Below, piece by piece: positions 36,367 to 44,478 of a DNA stretch of 64,000 nucleotides. The position numbers were made by a program, and so were the translations under genes. The number at the start of each line of letters is the position of its first letter. Position 1 is the first letter of the stretch. The notes under the pieces are model-generated. The model saw only the letters and a list, made by a program, of their open reading frames with translations. It was not told the origin of the DNA and ran no database searches. Source of the DNA: Glycocaulis sp051859565. Lineage in GTDB: Bacteria > Pseudomonadota > Alphaproteobacteria > Caulobacterales > Maricaulaceae. The DNA lies in the NCBI RefSeq assembly GCF_051859565.1, contig NZ_JBHYFK010000005.1, forward strand, positions 1 through 64,000, given 5' to 3'.

Positions 36367-36650
36367 CGCGCCAGCGCCTCAAGCGCAAAACGGTATTGGG
36401 CCATCGCTTCGCGGCCTGCTTCCACCGTGTCGTCATAAGCCCCGCCCGCCGCGCGGATGATGACTCGTCCCGGTTCGGCGATCACGGCGACAGGTTGATC
36501 GGGTGAAAAGCCTGCCGCATCCAGCGCAGCCTTGGACAGTGTCACGCCATAGCTGTTGCCGGTCTTGCGCAGCTTGCGCGTCTCGTTGACCGGCGCATCC
36601 GCTGGCTGAGCCGTTTCGTGATCAAAGGACTGTCCGGGCCGTTCGCGCAT
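36363..36650 (-). CDS. AbrB/MazE-type antitoxin
   Basis: This 95-aa protein is the probable antitoxin to the adjacent Doc. After an acidic, disordered N-terminus of about 25 residues comes a swapped-hairpin AbrB fold (RKLRKTGNSYGVTLSKAALDAAGF), which binds DNA as a dimer. The C-terminal tail (about 65-95) would neutralise the toxin. Doc is often paired with Phd, so an AbrB partner is a variant pairing. The second of two adjacent ATGs is chosen for better spacing to GGAGG. A palindrome at 36672 just upstream suggests autoregulation. Confidence 0.88.
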   Translation of the reverse strand: MRERPGQSFDHETAQPADAPVNETRKLRKTGNSYGVTLSKAALDAAGFSPDQPVAVIAEPGRVIIRAAGGAYDDTVEAGREAMAQYRFALEALAR

Positions 36651-36671
36651 CATGCACCTCCACTCTCCATA

Positions 36672-36689
36672 TAAGCACGCACGTGCTTA
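36672..36689. promoter_or_regulatory. Palindromic operator/promoter of the toxin-antitoxin pair
   Basis: TAAGCACG and CGTGCTTA are perfect inverted arms separated by two bases, 22 bp upstream of the antitoxin ATG. On the minus strand TTGCAC and TTATAT lie 17 bp apart around it, a plausible promoter. The site overlaps the end of ubiB by 3 bp. It probably serves AbrB-type autorepression. Confidence 0.6.
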
Positions 36690-38234
36690 CAGTGCAAGGC
36701 GACCGGTCAGAGCGAGGGCGAAGACCACCCCGATAAGCGCAGCGCCAGCGACCAGGAGGCCTGTGAACCAGAAGCCCCGATGGCGTGTCTGTACCGCCCC
36801 TGATGGACCCTGCATGCGCTCGGCGGCTTCGGTCAGGCGCTCCAGCGTGACGGGCAGGGCGACCAGGCTGGTATGCAGGCGTTCCAGATCGCGCAAGACA
36901 TCGCGTATCCGCCCTTCCGGGCCCAGCTCGCGGCGCATGAAGCGCTCTACGGCAGGGGCGGACGATTCCCACATATCATGGGCGGGTGTGAGGGTGCGGC
37001 ACACACCTTCCACCTGTACCATGGTCTTCTGCAGGAGGATGAGCTGGGGCTGAAGGTGCATGTCGAACAGCTCTGTCACCTCGAAGAGCTGCAGGAGCAC
37101 GCGTGACATCGGCACCTCGTCTGCGCGCTTGCCGAATATCGGCTCGGCGACCGAGCGCAGCGCAGCGGAGAAGTCCGCGCGCGCATGGTGCGCAGGCACA
37201 TAGCCGGCATCGAAATGGGCATCGGCGGCGCGGTCATAATCGCGGGTGAGGAAGCCGTGGAGGATGCGCGCCAGATAGCGCCGCTCCGGCCCTTCCAGCC
37301 GCCCTACGATGCCAAAATCGACCGCCCACAGCTTGCCATCGCGGCCCACGAACAGATTGCCAGCATGCATGTCGGCGTGAAACGCGCCGCGCTCCAGCGC
37401 GCAGGTGAGGAAGGCATCGGTGATATCGGAGGCGAGTTTTACCCGGTCGATGCCCGCCGCTTCGACGGCCTCGATATCGGTCAACGCGATCGCGTCGATC
37501 CATTCGGTGGTCAGCACGCGCTTGGCGGTCAGCGGCCAGATCACTTCGGGTATGTGGAGGTTCTGCGCGGCCACGGCGGCTTCCATCAGCTCGCTGGCGC
37601 CGGCTGCCTCCATGCGCAGATCCAGCTCCAGAACCAGAGAGCGGGCAACCGTCTCGACAAAGGCACGCGGCTCCAGGCGGCGCGAGGCCGGGAAGAAGCG
37701 TACGGCCAGACCGGCGCCCATGCGCAGCACGGCAATATCCTTGTGGATGCGCTGATCGATGCCTGGACGCAGCACTTTTACCGCGACGGTTTGGCCATCA
37801 TGCGTAACCGCCTTGTGGACCTGAGCGATGGAGGCCGCGGCTGCGGGCGGGCCGAATTCAGCAAACAGCGTCTCTACCGGCGCTTCCAGCTCGGCCTCGA
37901 TCACCTTTCGGGCCTCGGCGTCCGGGAAGGGGTTCATCCGGTCCTGCAGGCGCGACAGGCCGCGCGCGAAATGTACGCCCACCACATCGGCTCTGGTGGC
38001 CAGCACCTGACCCAGCTTCACATAGGAGGGCCCCAGCTCTTCAAGCGCGCGTGCCAGCCGCTCGCCGGGATTGTCCGCCCGTCCGCGAATGGCCACAAGG
38101 CGCGCCACCCGCCCCGCCAGACGCGCAGGCGCCGGAAAGACGGTCTGGTACTCGACCGGGAACATGGCGTCATGGCGCGCCAGCGTCCAAGCCGCGCGGA
38201 TAAGCCGGAAGAAGGTGAAGACAGGTCCAAACAT
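36687..38234 (-). CDS. ubiB: UbiB atypical kinase/ATPase for ubiquinone biosynthesis
   Basis: This 515-aa member of the UbiB/ABC1/COQ8 family supports ubiquinone synthesis. It has the signature KxGQ (YVKLGQVLA, K73-Q76), an alanine-rich nucleotide loop (AAAASIAQVHKA) and the protein-kinase-like HADMHAGNLFV and VDFGIVGR motifs. A C-terminal hydrophobic anchor (GFWFTGLLVAGAALIGVVFALAL) holds it to the membrane. Length is usual. It is normally next to ubiE, but here an ABC transporter module lies between them. Confidence 0.95.
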   Translation of the reverse strand: MFGPVFTFFRLIRAAWTLARHDAMFPVEYQTVFPAPARLAGRVARLVAIRGRADNPGERLARALEELGPSYVKLGQVLATRADVVGVHFARGLSRLQDRMNPFPDAEARKVIEAELEAPVETLFAEFGPPAAAASIAQVHKAVTHDGQTVAVKVLRPGIDQRIHKDIAVLRMGAGLAVRFFPASRRLEPRAFVETVARSLVLELDLRMEAAGASELMEAAVAAQNLHIPEVIWPLTAKRVLTTEWIDAIALTDIEAVEAAGIDRVKLASDITDAFLTCALERGAFHADMHAGNLFVGRDGKLWAVDFGIVGRLEGPERRYLARILHGFLTRDYDRAADAHFDAGYVPAHHARADFSAALRSVAEPIFGKRADEVPMSRVLLQLFEVTELFDMHLQPQLILLQKTMVQVEGVCRTLTPAHDMWESSAPAVERFMRRELGPEGRIRDVLRDLERLHTSLVALPVTLERLTEAAERMQGPSGAVQTRHRGFWFTGLLVAGAALIGVVFALALTGRLAL

Positions 38235-38310
38235 CACAGGGGCGAGGTTTAGGCGGCAAAGCCCGATTTGGCGAGAGGGGGCATGTGCGGCGCAATGTCT
38301 GCAAGGTGGC

Positions 38311-39054
38311 TCAGCCCTGATGTTCCCGGACTGACAGGTGCGCCGTCATCGCAGCGAACACTGCCACGCCTCCCGCTCCACCCAGCGCGAGTGCAAGGCC
38401 TGCCCGGCCCGGCTCATCGGCCAGAGTATTGATGGGCATCAGCCATGGAAAATAGATCCCGTTCTGCGCATTCCATGCCGTGAGGGCGAAGAACGTGCCC
38501 GCTATGCCCGTCGCCAGTGCGGGAGCGAAGCTGGCAAAACGTAAGGCGACCCAGAGCTGGATGGCGACCAGCAGGGTGGATGCGGCCAGCATCTTGCCAA
38601 GGCTGGCCGCATAGGCGGCGATGTCGGCCCCCCCTGAGGCGGCTATGGCGGGCTTTGCCAGACCGGCAAGCATCGCGGCCCCCGGCACAGCCAGAGCCAC
38701 CAGCGCTGTCATGGCAGCCCCCAGTCCCATTACCATCACGGCCTTGGAGGCATAGAGCCGCCAGCGCGGCAAGGGCAGGGCGCGCAGATAGTCCCAGCTT
38801 CTCGGGCCGTGCTCGGCCTGCGCAGCCAGCACCGTGATTGCGGTCATGCTCATGGGCAGCATGAACTGGGCCCAGATGGCGGTTGTGCCTTGCAGCCAGC
38901 TGTCCCAGCTTCGCGGCTCATCCAGGCGGACCATGTTGGCGAAGGTGAACACGGCAAGAACCACAGGCGCGGCCAGAACCATCAGCCCGGACAGGGACCG
39001 GCGCAGCTTGGCGATCTCGGCGTGAAGCGGGGCGAACGCAGCGATGGCGGTCAT
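38311..39054 (-). CDS. ABC transporter permease (ABC-2 type)
   Basis: This 247-aa integral membrane protein has about six hydrophobic segments and the features of ABC-2 permeases of the lantibiotic-immunity/Nat type (an N-terminal cytosolic start, then a membrane span, LRALPLPRWRLYASKAVMVM, and a long C-terminal hydrophobic end). Its ATG overlaps the ATPase stop as TGATG, so the two form one exporter. Substrate is unknown; such pairs often confer tolerance to peptides or act in stress responses. Confidence 0.88.
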   Translation of the reverse strand: MTAIAAFAPLHAEIAKLRRSLSGLMVLAAPVVLAVFTFANMVRLDEPRSWDSWLQGTTAIWAQFMLPMSMTAITVLAAQAEHGPRSWDYLRALPLPRWRLYASKAVMVMGLGAAMTALVALAVPGAAMLAGLAKPAIAASGGADIAAYAASLGKMLAASTLLVAIQLWVALRFASFAPALATGIAGTFFALTAWNAQNGIYFPWLMPINTLADEPGRAGLALALGGAGGVAVFAAMTAHLSVREHQG

Positions 39055-40004
39055 CAGGCAACCCTTTCAAGAGGGACGGCGGGGGCATCCTGGCCAGTGG
39101 CGTGGCGATAGATGCTCTCCAGCGATGCACTGCCGGGCTGCAAGAGGAAGACATCAATGCCGGCCTCGACCAGATGGCGGTTCAACCCGGCCCGTGCCTC
39201 TGCCCCGCCGCGACTGGCCGGTTCGCGCAGCAATACCGGTTCAGCCTCGGCGATGATCTGATAGCCCATGCGCTCGGCAATCTGGCAGGCGCGCGTATCA
39301 TCGCTGGTGGCGATGCGCAGCTCCGGCGCAGCAGCGGATTTCAGCGTGGCCAGCGGGCCTTCTACTACCAACCGTCCGTCATGGATCACACCAACATGGG
39401 TGGCCGTCTGCTCCACCTCGCTGAGCTGATGGCTGGAAATCATCACAGTCGCGCCGCTCCGTTCCGGTAGTGTACGCAGGAAGCGGCGCATGTCCGCAAT
39501 ACCATCCGGGTCCAGCCCGTTACCCGGCTCGTCAAGGATCAGAAGACGCGGCGCGCCAAGAAGCGCGCGGGCAATCCCCAGACGCTGGCGCATGCCAAGG
39601 GAATAGCCGCCAACCCGCAGGCGGGCTGCCCGCTCGTCCAGCCCGGTGAGGCGCAGCACACGGGCGATCTCGCCCTCGCCCAGTCCAAGAAGCCGCCGTG
39701 CAATGTCCAGATTCTCCGCGCCGGTAAGCTGGGTGTAAAATCCGTGAGCTTCCAGAAGAGCTCCGGTCAGGCGGGCGGTCCTAAGGCGCTCGCGCTGCGG
39801 GTCGCAGCCAAGGATACGGATACTGCCCCTGTCCGCGCGCAACAGGCCCAGGAGCATTTTCAGCGTGGTGGTCTTGCCTGACCCATTGCGTCCGAGCAGC
39901 GCATAGACCGAGCCCTCCGGCACGCTGAGACTGACATCGCTCACGGCCTGATGCTGACCAAGGCGGCGGGCAAGATGCCGGGTTTCGATCGCGATACTGT
40001 TCAT
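39054..40004 (-). CDS. ABC transporter ATP-binding protein
   Basis: This 316-aa ATPase has Walker A GRNGSGKTT (about 38-46), signature YSLGMRQRL, Walker B LLILDEPGNGLDPDG and the H-loop ISSHQ. A C-terminal extension of about 90 residues (PELRIATSDDTRACQIAERMGYQ) matches exporter ATPases of the CcmA/BcrA class. The start is chosen at MNSIAIETRHL; an earlier in-frame start lacks a ribosome site. It precedes its permease with a 1-nt overlap. An AT-rich intergenic region with direct repeats lies upstream. Confidence 0.9.
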   Translation of the reverse strand: MNSIAIETRHLARRLGQHQAVSDVSLSVPEGSVYALLGRNGSGKTTTLKMLLGLLRADRGSIRILGCDPQRERLRTARLTGALLEAHGFYTQLTGAENLDIARRLLGLGEGEIARVLRLTGLDERAARLRVGGYSLGMRQRLGIARALLGAPRLLILDEPGNGLDPDGIADMRRFLRTLPERSGATVMISSHQLSEVEQTATHVGVIHDGRLVVEGPLATLKSAAAPELRIATSDDTRACQIAERMGYQIIAEAEPVLLREPASRGGAEARAGLNRHLVEAGIDVFLLQPGSASLESIYRHATGQDAPAVPLERVA

Positions 40005-40018
40005 CCGAGGTTGATGCC

Positions 40019-40074
40019 CTTTAAGTCTTACATAAAATTTTGTCATTGACACACTTTAAGTCAAGACTAAAAAT
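40019..40074. promoter_or_regulatory. Divergent promoter region with direct repeats
   Basis: An unusually AT-rich stretch between the ABC ATPase and DUF2975 genes has CTTTAAGTC at 40019-40027 and again at 40054-40062. The second copy runs into TCAAGACTAAA, giving a partial inverted repeat. A TTGACA at 40046-40051 is 16 bp from TAAAAA and could drive the rightward genes. It is a plausible binding region for the adjacent HTH protein. Confidence 0.5.
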
Positions 40075-40103
40075 TGTTCATAATTGGATCGGGAAGGCTG
40101 GCC

Positions 40104-40610
40104 ATGACGAAGAAGGGTGAGGCAACGCTGCGCAGGCGGCTCTCAAGGCTTGGCCTGGCGGCAAAGCTTGTTGCGGGGCTGGCAGCAGGCGTTCTGGCGG
40201 CCGGCAATATTGTCGCCCCGGTGGTTCTCGTCGCGATTGGCAATCCGCCGCCGCAGGGCATGAGCGGCATTCCGGTTGCGCTCATCTTCTCCCTGTCTGC
40301 TTTCGCCTATCTCTATGGGGTGTGGACGCTAGGCGTGACCTTCAGCGCCCTGGCGCGGGGCGCCAGCCTGTTCAGCCCGGCACTGTCTGCGGGCCTGCGC
40401 CGGGTCGGGCTTGCCCTTGCGGCCGGCGGCGTCATCAGCATTGCCGTGATGCCGAATCTGCTGCGTATGGCAGGCCATACGCAGGGTTCGTATCTGCACT
40501 TTGACCCCGGGGCGATGGCATTGATACTCACGGGCGGCGCGGTGTTCCTGCTCGGCGGCATCATTGACCGCGCGGCGCGGCAGGAAGCCGCTATGAGCGA
40601 GTTTATCTGA
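40104..40610 (+). CDS. DUF2975 membrane protein
   Basis: This 168-aa protein has about four hydrophobic segments and the layout of DUF2975 proteins, which are typically encoded next to small YozG-like HTH regulators. The start was chosen at MTKKGEATLRRR, with GGGAAGG upstream. The N-terminus is basic. Its stop is 2 bp before the HTH gene, so they form one transcript. A role as membrane sensor or anti-regulator for the HTH protein is a guess from the pairing. Confidence 0.8.
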   Translation: MTKKGEATLRRRLSRLGLAAKLVAGLAAGVLAAGNIVAPVVLVAIGNPPPQGMSGIPVALIFSLSAFAYLYGVWTLGVTFSALARGASLFSPALSAGLRRVGLALAAGGVISIAVMPNLLRMAGHTQGSYLHFDPGAMALILTGGAVFLLGGIIDRAARQEAAMSEFI

Positions 40611-40612
40611 CC

Positions 40613-40855
40613 ATGCCGGTACGGGTGACACTCGATGCGCTGATACTGCGGCGGGGCATCAAGGCGCGTGATCTCGCCGCCGAGATAGGCCTGTCGGAGA
40701 CGCAGCTCTCACTCTTCCGGTCGGGCAAGGTGAAGGGGATACGCTTTTCAACGCTTGCAAGACTATGCGCCGCGCTCGATTGCACGCCGTCTGACCTGCT
40801 GGATTACGACTTTCATCCCGACGATCTCGCCCGGCCGGATGAGGGTGAGGACTAG
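40613..40855 (+). CDS. Small XRE-family HTH regulator (YozG-like)
   Basis: This 80-aa Cro/C1-type protein has a helix-turn-helix (IKARDLAAEIGLSETQLSLFRSGK) and ends with RFSTLARLCAALDCTPSDLLDY, the family signature. It probably regulates itself, the DUF2975 gene and perhaps the divergent ABC exporter through the direct repeats at 40019-40062. Its stop overlaps the ubiE stop tail to tail on a shared CTAG. Confidence 0.88.
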   Translation: MPVRVTLDALILRRGIKARDLAAEIGLSETQLSLFRSGKVKGIRFSTLARLCAALDCTPSDLLDYDFHPDDLARPDEGED

Positions 40856-41601
40856 ACCCGCCAGCCCGTATGAAGGGCGGCGATACCGCCTGACAGGTTC
40901 GTCACCCTCACTTCTCCAAAGCCCGCCTCACGCAGCTCGGCGGCAAACGCCTCCTGATGAGGGAAGCGGCGGATGGACTCAACGAGATACTGATAGCTGT
41001 CGCGGTCCTTGGCGATGAGAGCGCCGAGCTCGGGGATCGCCTTGAACGACCACAGATCATAGATGTTCGCGATAGCGCGCGTGACGGGCCGGGAAAACTC
41101 CAGACACAGGAAACGCCCGCCGGGCTTGAGCACGCGGTGCATTTCGCGCAGCGCCTGCATGCGTTCGGTCACATTGCGGATGCCGAACCCGATCATCACG
41201 CAGTCCGCGCTTCTGTCGTCAAAGGGCAGGCATTCGGCGTTGGCGACGGCCCATTCGATGCCGTCTGCCTTCCCGCGTTTGATGCCTGCACGCAGCATTT
41301 CCTCATTGATGTCGGCCACGATGGCGGTGGCGGGCTTCTCGCCGGGGCGTTTGGAGCGCTCGATGAAGGCGCGGGCGAGATCGCCCGTACCGCCCGCCAC
41401 ATCGATCAGGCGCTCGCCAGGTTTCGGCCTCGCGCGGGTGATGGTGATGTCTTTCCACACCCGGTGGATGCCAAGGCTCATCACATCATTCATCAGGTCA
41501 TAGCGGCGCGCCGAGCGGTCGAACACGCCGCGCACAAGGCCCTGTTTTTCCTCGCGCGGAACCTCGCGGAAGCCGAAGGATGTGGTGTTGGTATCGTTCA
41601 T
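40852..41601 (-). CDS. ubiE: Ubiquinone/menaquinone C-methyltransferase
   Basis: This 249-aa SAM-dependent enzyme performs the C-methylation of the quinone ring. Hallmarks are VFDRSARRYDLMNDVMSLGIHRVWK, the SAM-binding VAGGTGDLA, and GFGIRNVTERMQALREMHRVLKPGGR. Length is usual for UbiE. It is read leftward and would normally be followed by ubiB, which now lies 2.6 kb away behind an exporter/HTH module. A further leftward gene (lipoprotein) is upstream. Confidence 0.97.
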   Translation of the reverse strand: MNDTNTTSFGFREVPREEKQGLVRGVFDRSARRYDLMNDVMSLGIHRVWKDITITRARPKPGERLIDVAGGTGDLARAFIERSKRPGEKPATAIVADINEEMLRAGIKRGKADGIEWAVANAECLPFDDRSADCVMIGFGIRNVTERMQALREMHRVLKPGGRFLCLEFSRPVTRAIANIYDLWSFKAIPELGALIAKDRDSYQYLVESIRRFPHQEAFAAELREAGFGEVRVTNLSGGIAALHTGWRV

Positions 41602-41655
41602 GGGATCAGCCTAGCCTTCACCATTGATAGCCGCCAGTGCGGCGAAACGCGCCGC

Positions 41656-42333
41656 TCAGTAGAGCCGCACGCAGTCCGGCCCGCTTTCGCCGTCAATCGC
41701 GTAGCGTGCCGTAGCGCCGGCATCATCAAACCAGCTCTGCCCGTCCGCGCTTTCATGGCGCAGAACACCTTCAGCCTCGCCTGCCATGGCCGGGCCGAGC
41801 CGATATTCCGTGTCTTCGACAGACAGTGCCGCGCCGTCCGCATCGCGGTTGAGGATGATAATGGCGTCCCCGCACAGGAAGATGGCTTCTTCGGCTTCCA
41901 TGGCAGGTGCCTCGCCCGCATCAGCAGGCAGGCCGCTGTTGAACGGATCGAGACGTATCTCCCCGGCATGAATGCGCCTCTGCCCGACATTGACCGCCAG
42001 CGGCGCGCTCAGCCATTGCAGCTCGCCATCCCAGGCAAGGGCGGCGCGCAATGCATAGGCCTGCCCGTCTTCAAGGCGCGCCGGATCAATGGTGAGGCTC
42101 ACCTCCAGCGGCAGGTCGGCGCCGTCCAGTACAGTGCTGGCTTCAGCCACGGCCTCGCCTTCACCGCTGACCGCGATCAACTCGACCAGTATGGCCGTGC
42201 CATCGGGCAGGCGCACCGGCTCGCCAACGCTCAACGTAGCGGTCAGTGTACGCGGCGCGTCCTCGTCAAAAGGCGAGCAGGCCGCGGCCAGAAGCAGGCC
42301 GAGTGCGATAATAACGGCCGATAAGCGGATCAT
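41656..42333 (-). CDS. YbaY-like/MliC-like two-domain lipoprotein
   Basis: This 225-aa lipoprotein (lipobox AAAC at C18, after MIRLSAVIIALGLLLA) looks like two domains. Residues about 27-135 resemble the YbaY beta-sandwich of type III secretion-like lipoproteins (LTATLSVGEPVRLPDGTAILVELIAVS). Residues about 150-225 resemble the lysozyme-inhibitor fold of MliC (FLCGDAIIILNRDADGAALSV to DCVRLY, with flanking cysteines). If right, it is an outer-membrane lipoprotein with lysozyme-inhibitor-like tail. GGAG precedes the ATG. Domain identities are by eye. Confidence 0.7.
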   Translation of the reverse strand: MIRLSAVIIALGLLLAAACSPFDEDAPRTLTATLSVGEPVRLPDGTAILVELIAVSGEGEAVAEASTVLDGADLPLEVSLTIDPARLEDGQAYALRAALAWDGELQWLSAPLAVNVGQRRIHAGEIRLDPFNSGLPADAGEAPAMEAEEAIFLCGDAIIILNRDADGAALSVEDTEYRLGPAMAGEAEGVLRHESADGQSWFDDAGATARYAIDGESGPDCVRLY

Positions 42334-42429
42334 GGTGACGTCTCCATGTGATGCTGGCACTCGCCTTAGCACAGCGCATGCGCACATTCTAAGCAGCAAG
42401 ACGCACCTTTCAGACGACGAGGCCACACC

Positions 42430-43305
42430 ATGCCCGAACTGCCCGAGGTGGAAACCGTACGCCGCGGCCTCATCCCCGCCATGGAAGGGCGGCGCATTCT
42501 GTCCGCCCGCGTGAACCGGCCCGATCTGCGCTTTGCCTTCCCCGAACGCATGGCAGAGCGCCTGACCGGCACACAGGTGGAGCGGCTCGACCGGCGTGCG
42601 AAATACCTGCTTGTGCGGCTGGGATCAGGTGAAACCCTGCTCATGCATCTGGGCATGTCGGGCCGGTTCTCGATTCTGGCAGAGGACATGGCGCGCCAGC
42701 CCGGCGATTTCGTCTATGCGCCGCCTGCCAATCCGGCCCACGACCATGTCGTGCTGGACCTCGAGGGCGGGGTGAGGGTTACCTATAATGATCCGCGCCG
42801 TTTCGGCTTCATGACCCTGTTCGATACAGGCGAGGAGGCGGCAAATCCCTATCTGGCCCAGCTTGGACCGGAGCCGGATTCCAACCTGTTTTCCGGTCCC
42901 CATCTGGCGGCAGCGCTCAAAGGGCGGCGTTCCCCCATCAAGACCGCATTGCTGGACCAGCGCGTCGTGGCGGGGCTGGGTAATATCTATGTGTGCGAGG
43001 CGCTCTGGCGCGCGCGCATCAGCCCGAAGCGGCAGGCCTATACAATCGCGGGTGAGCGGGCAGAGCGACTGGCCGTGGCCGTGCGCAATGTCATTGCCGA
43101 GGCGATCGAGGCGGGCGGCTCTACTTTGCGCGACTATGCCGGCGCAGACGGCGCTCTGGGTTATTTCCAGCACCGCTTCGACGCCTACGGGCGCGAGGGC
43201 GAGCCTTGCCGGGGCGGCGCAGGAAACGAAGGGTGCGGCGCGCCCATCGTTCGTCTGGTCCAGCAAGGCCGGTCGACCTTCTACTGCCCGTCATGCCAGC
43301 GCTAA
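42430..43305 (+). CDS. mutM: Formamidopyrimidine-DNA glycosylase
   Basis: This 291-aa base-excision enzyme removes 8-oxoguanine and formamidopyrimidines. The mature N-terminus PELPEVETVRRGL gives the catalytic proline and glutamate. LLMHLGMSGRF and NDPRRFGF carry the conserved binding residues. The C-terminal zinc finger is present, but its first cysteine pair is spaced by eight residues (CRGGAGNEGC) instead of the usual CxxC; the second pair (YCPSC) is normal. GAGG precedes the ATG. It is divergent from the lipoprotein and ubiE genes, a common alphaproteobacterial arrangement. Confidence 0.96.
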   Translation: MPELPEVETVRRGLIPAMEGRRILSARVNRPDLRFAFPERMAERLTGTQVERLDRRAKYLLVRLGSGETLLMHLGMSGRFSILAEDMARQPGDFVYAPPANPAHDHVVLDLEGGVRVTYNDPRRFGFMTLFDTGEEAANPYLAQLGPEPDSNLFSGPHLAAALKGRRSPIKTALLDQRVVAGLGNIYVCEALWRARISPKRQAYTIAGERAERLAVAVRNVIAEAIEAGGSTLRDYAGADGALGYFQHRFDAYGREGEPCRGGAGNEGCGAPIVRLVQQGRSTFYCPSCQR

Positions 43306-43426
43306 CCGGCGAGCGCATTACAAATATGTCATCCATAATGTTGTAGACATATAACAGTTAGTTTGATATGAGCCCCTTCAAGCCTCCCATGCAGGAGGCC
43401 GGATACACAATGAAAAGGTCAGACCC

Positions 43427-44347
43427 ATGCTCAAGAAAATCATCAAGACAACGGCATTGGCCGCACTGGGCTTCCTGACCGGGGTTGGGCTCTCCTCCCT
43501 GGAACGAAGCTACGCAAACGATTATGCCGCCATCGAGGCCTCTCCAGCCCTGTGGACGGTCGAGGCGGACGGCGCGACCGTCCATCTGTTCGGCACTTTC
43601 CATCTGCTGCCTGACGCGCTCGACTGGCGTTCCGACACGGTGAACACCGCCTTTGCCGAAGCCGGGACGGTGTGGTTCGAGGCCGACGTCCTCAGCCCCG
43701 AAGCACAGGCGCAGATGCAGGCCCTGATCCCGCAGCTCGGGCTCAACCCGCAAGGCGTCACACTGTCCTCCCTGCTGGGGGCAGACACCTATGCCGCGTT
43801 TGAGGCGCAGACGGCGGAGCTGGGTATTCCGGCGGGCAATTTCGAGCCTGTGCAGCCCTGGCTGGCCGGGATTACGTTGGGCGCCATGCAGCTCCAGTCA
43901 TTCGGGTTCAGCCCCGCCACGGGTGTTGAGGCCGTGCTGAGCGCTGAGGCGAATGAACAGGGCAAGCAGCTCGACTATCTCGAAACGGCTGAAGGCCAGT
44001 TGCGTATCCTCGCCGATCTGCCGATGGATACCCAGATTGAATGGCTTCGTGTGAGCCTTGACGAGATGGGCGATCTGCGCGGCGAGCTGGACCGAATGGT
44101 CACCGCCTGGGCGACGGGCGACATGGACATGCTCGATACGCAGGTGAACGGCTCCATCCGTAGTGCCAGCGATGAGCTTTATCAGGCGATCATGGTCACC
44201 CGTAATCGCGACTGGGTGCCTCAGATCGAGGCCATGCTGGCATCGGGCGGCACGCATTTCGTGGCGGTCGGGGCAGGTCACCTCCCCGGTGAAGACGGTG
44301 TGGTCGAGCTCTTGCGGGCTGAAGGTTACACGGTCACCCGCCGCTAG
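43427..44347 (+). CDS. TraB/GumN-family exported protein
   Basis: This 306-aa protein has a signal peptide (about residues 1-30) and a TraB/GumN-type fold. Hallmarks are the N-terminal LFGTFHLLP and the C-terminal TRNRDWVPQIEAML and VGAGHLPGEDGVVELL, which carry the conserved GxxH motifs. Relatives of this domain include metal-dependent proteases (Tiki-like). A function in the periplasm is probable but unproven. Its upstream gap contains an inverted repeat (ATATGTC at 43324, GACATAT at 43346). A strong terminator follows. Confidence 0.9.
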   Translation: MLKKIIKTTALAALGFLTGVGLSSLERSYANDYAAIEASPALWTVEADGATVHLFGTFHLLPDALDWRSDTVNTAFAEAGTVWFEADVLSPEAQAQMQALIPQLGLNPQGVTLSSLLGADTYAAFEAQTAELGIPAGNFEPVQPWLAGITLGAMQLQSFGFSPATGVEAVLSAEANEQGKQLDYLETAEGQLRILADLPMDTQIEWLRVSLDEMGDLRGELDRMVTAWATGDMDMLDTQVNGSIRSASDELYQAIMVTRNRDWVPQIEAMLASGGTHFVAVGAGHLPGEDGVVELLRAEGYTVTRR

Positions 44348-44372
44348 ACGCATCCATCAATATGCAGAGATC

Positions 44373-44410
44373 GCCCGCCCCGGGGTGTCGACCCCGGGGC
44401 GGGCTTCCTG
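44373..44410 (+). terminator. Strong terminator hairpin after TraB-like gene
   Basis: A perfect 14-bp GC stem (44373-44386 with 44391-44404) closes a GTCG tetraloop and is followed by TTCCTGT. It separates the TraB-like gene from the enoyl-CoA hydratase. Confidence 0.8.
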
Positions 44411-44478
44411 TATGGAAGCCGCCGCATCGAACTGTCGCGGCACCGTCAAGGCGGTGTCATCCTCAAGGAGGGCTCAAG

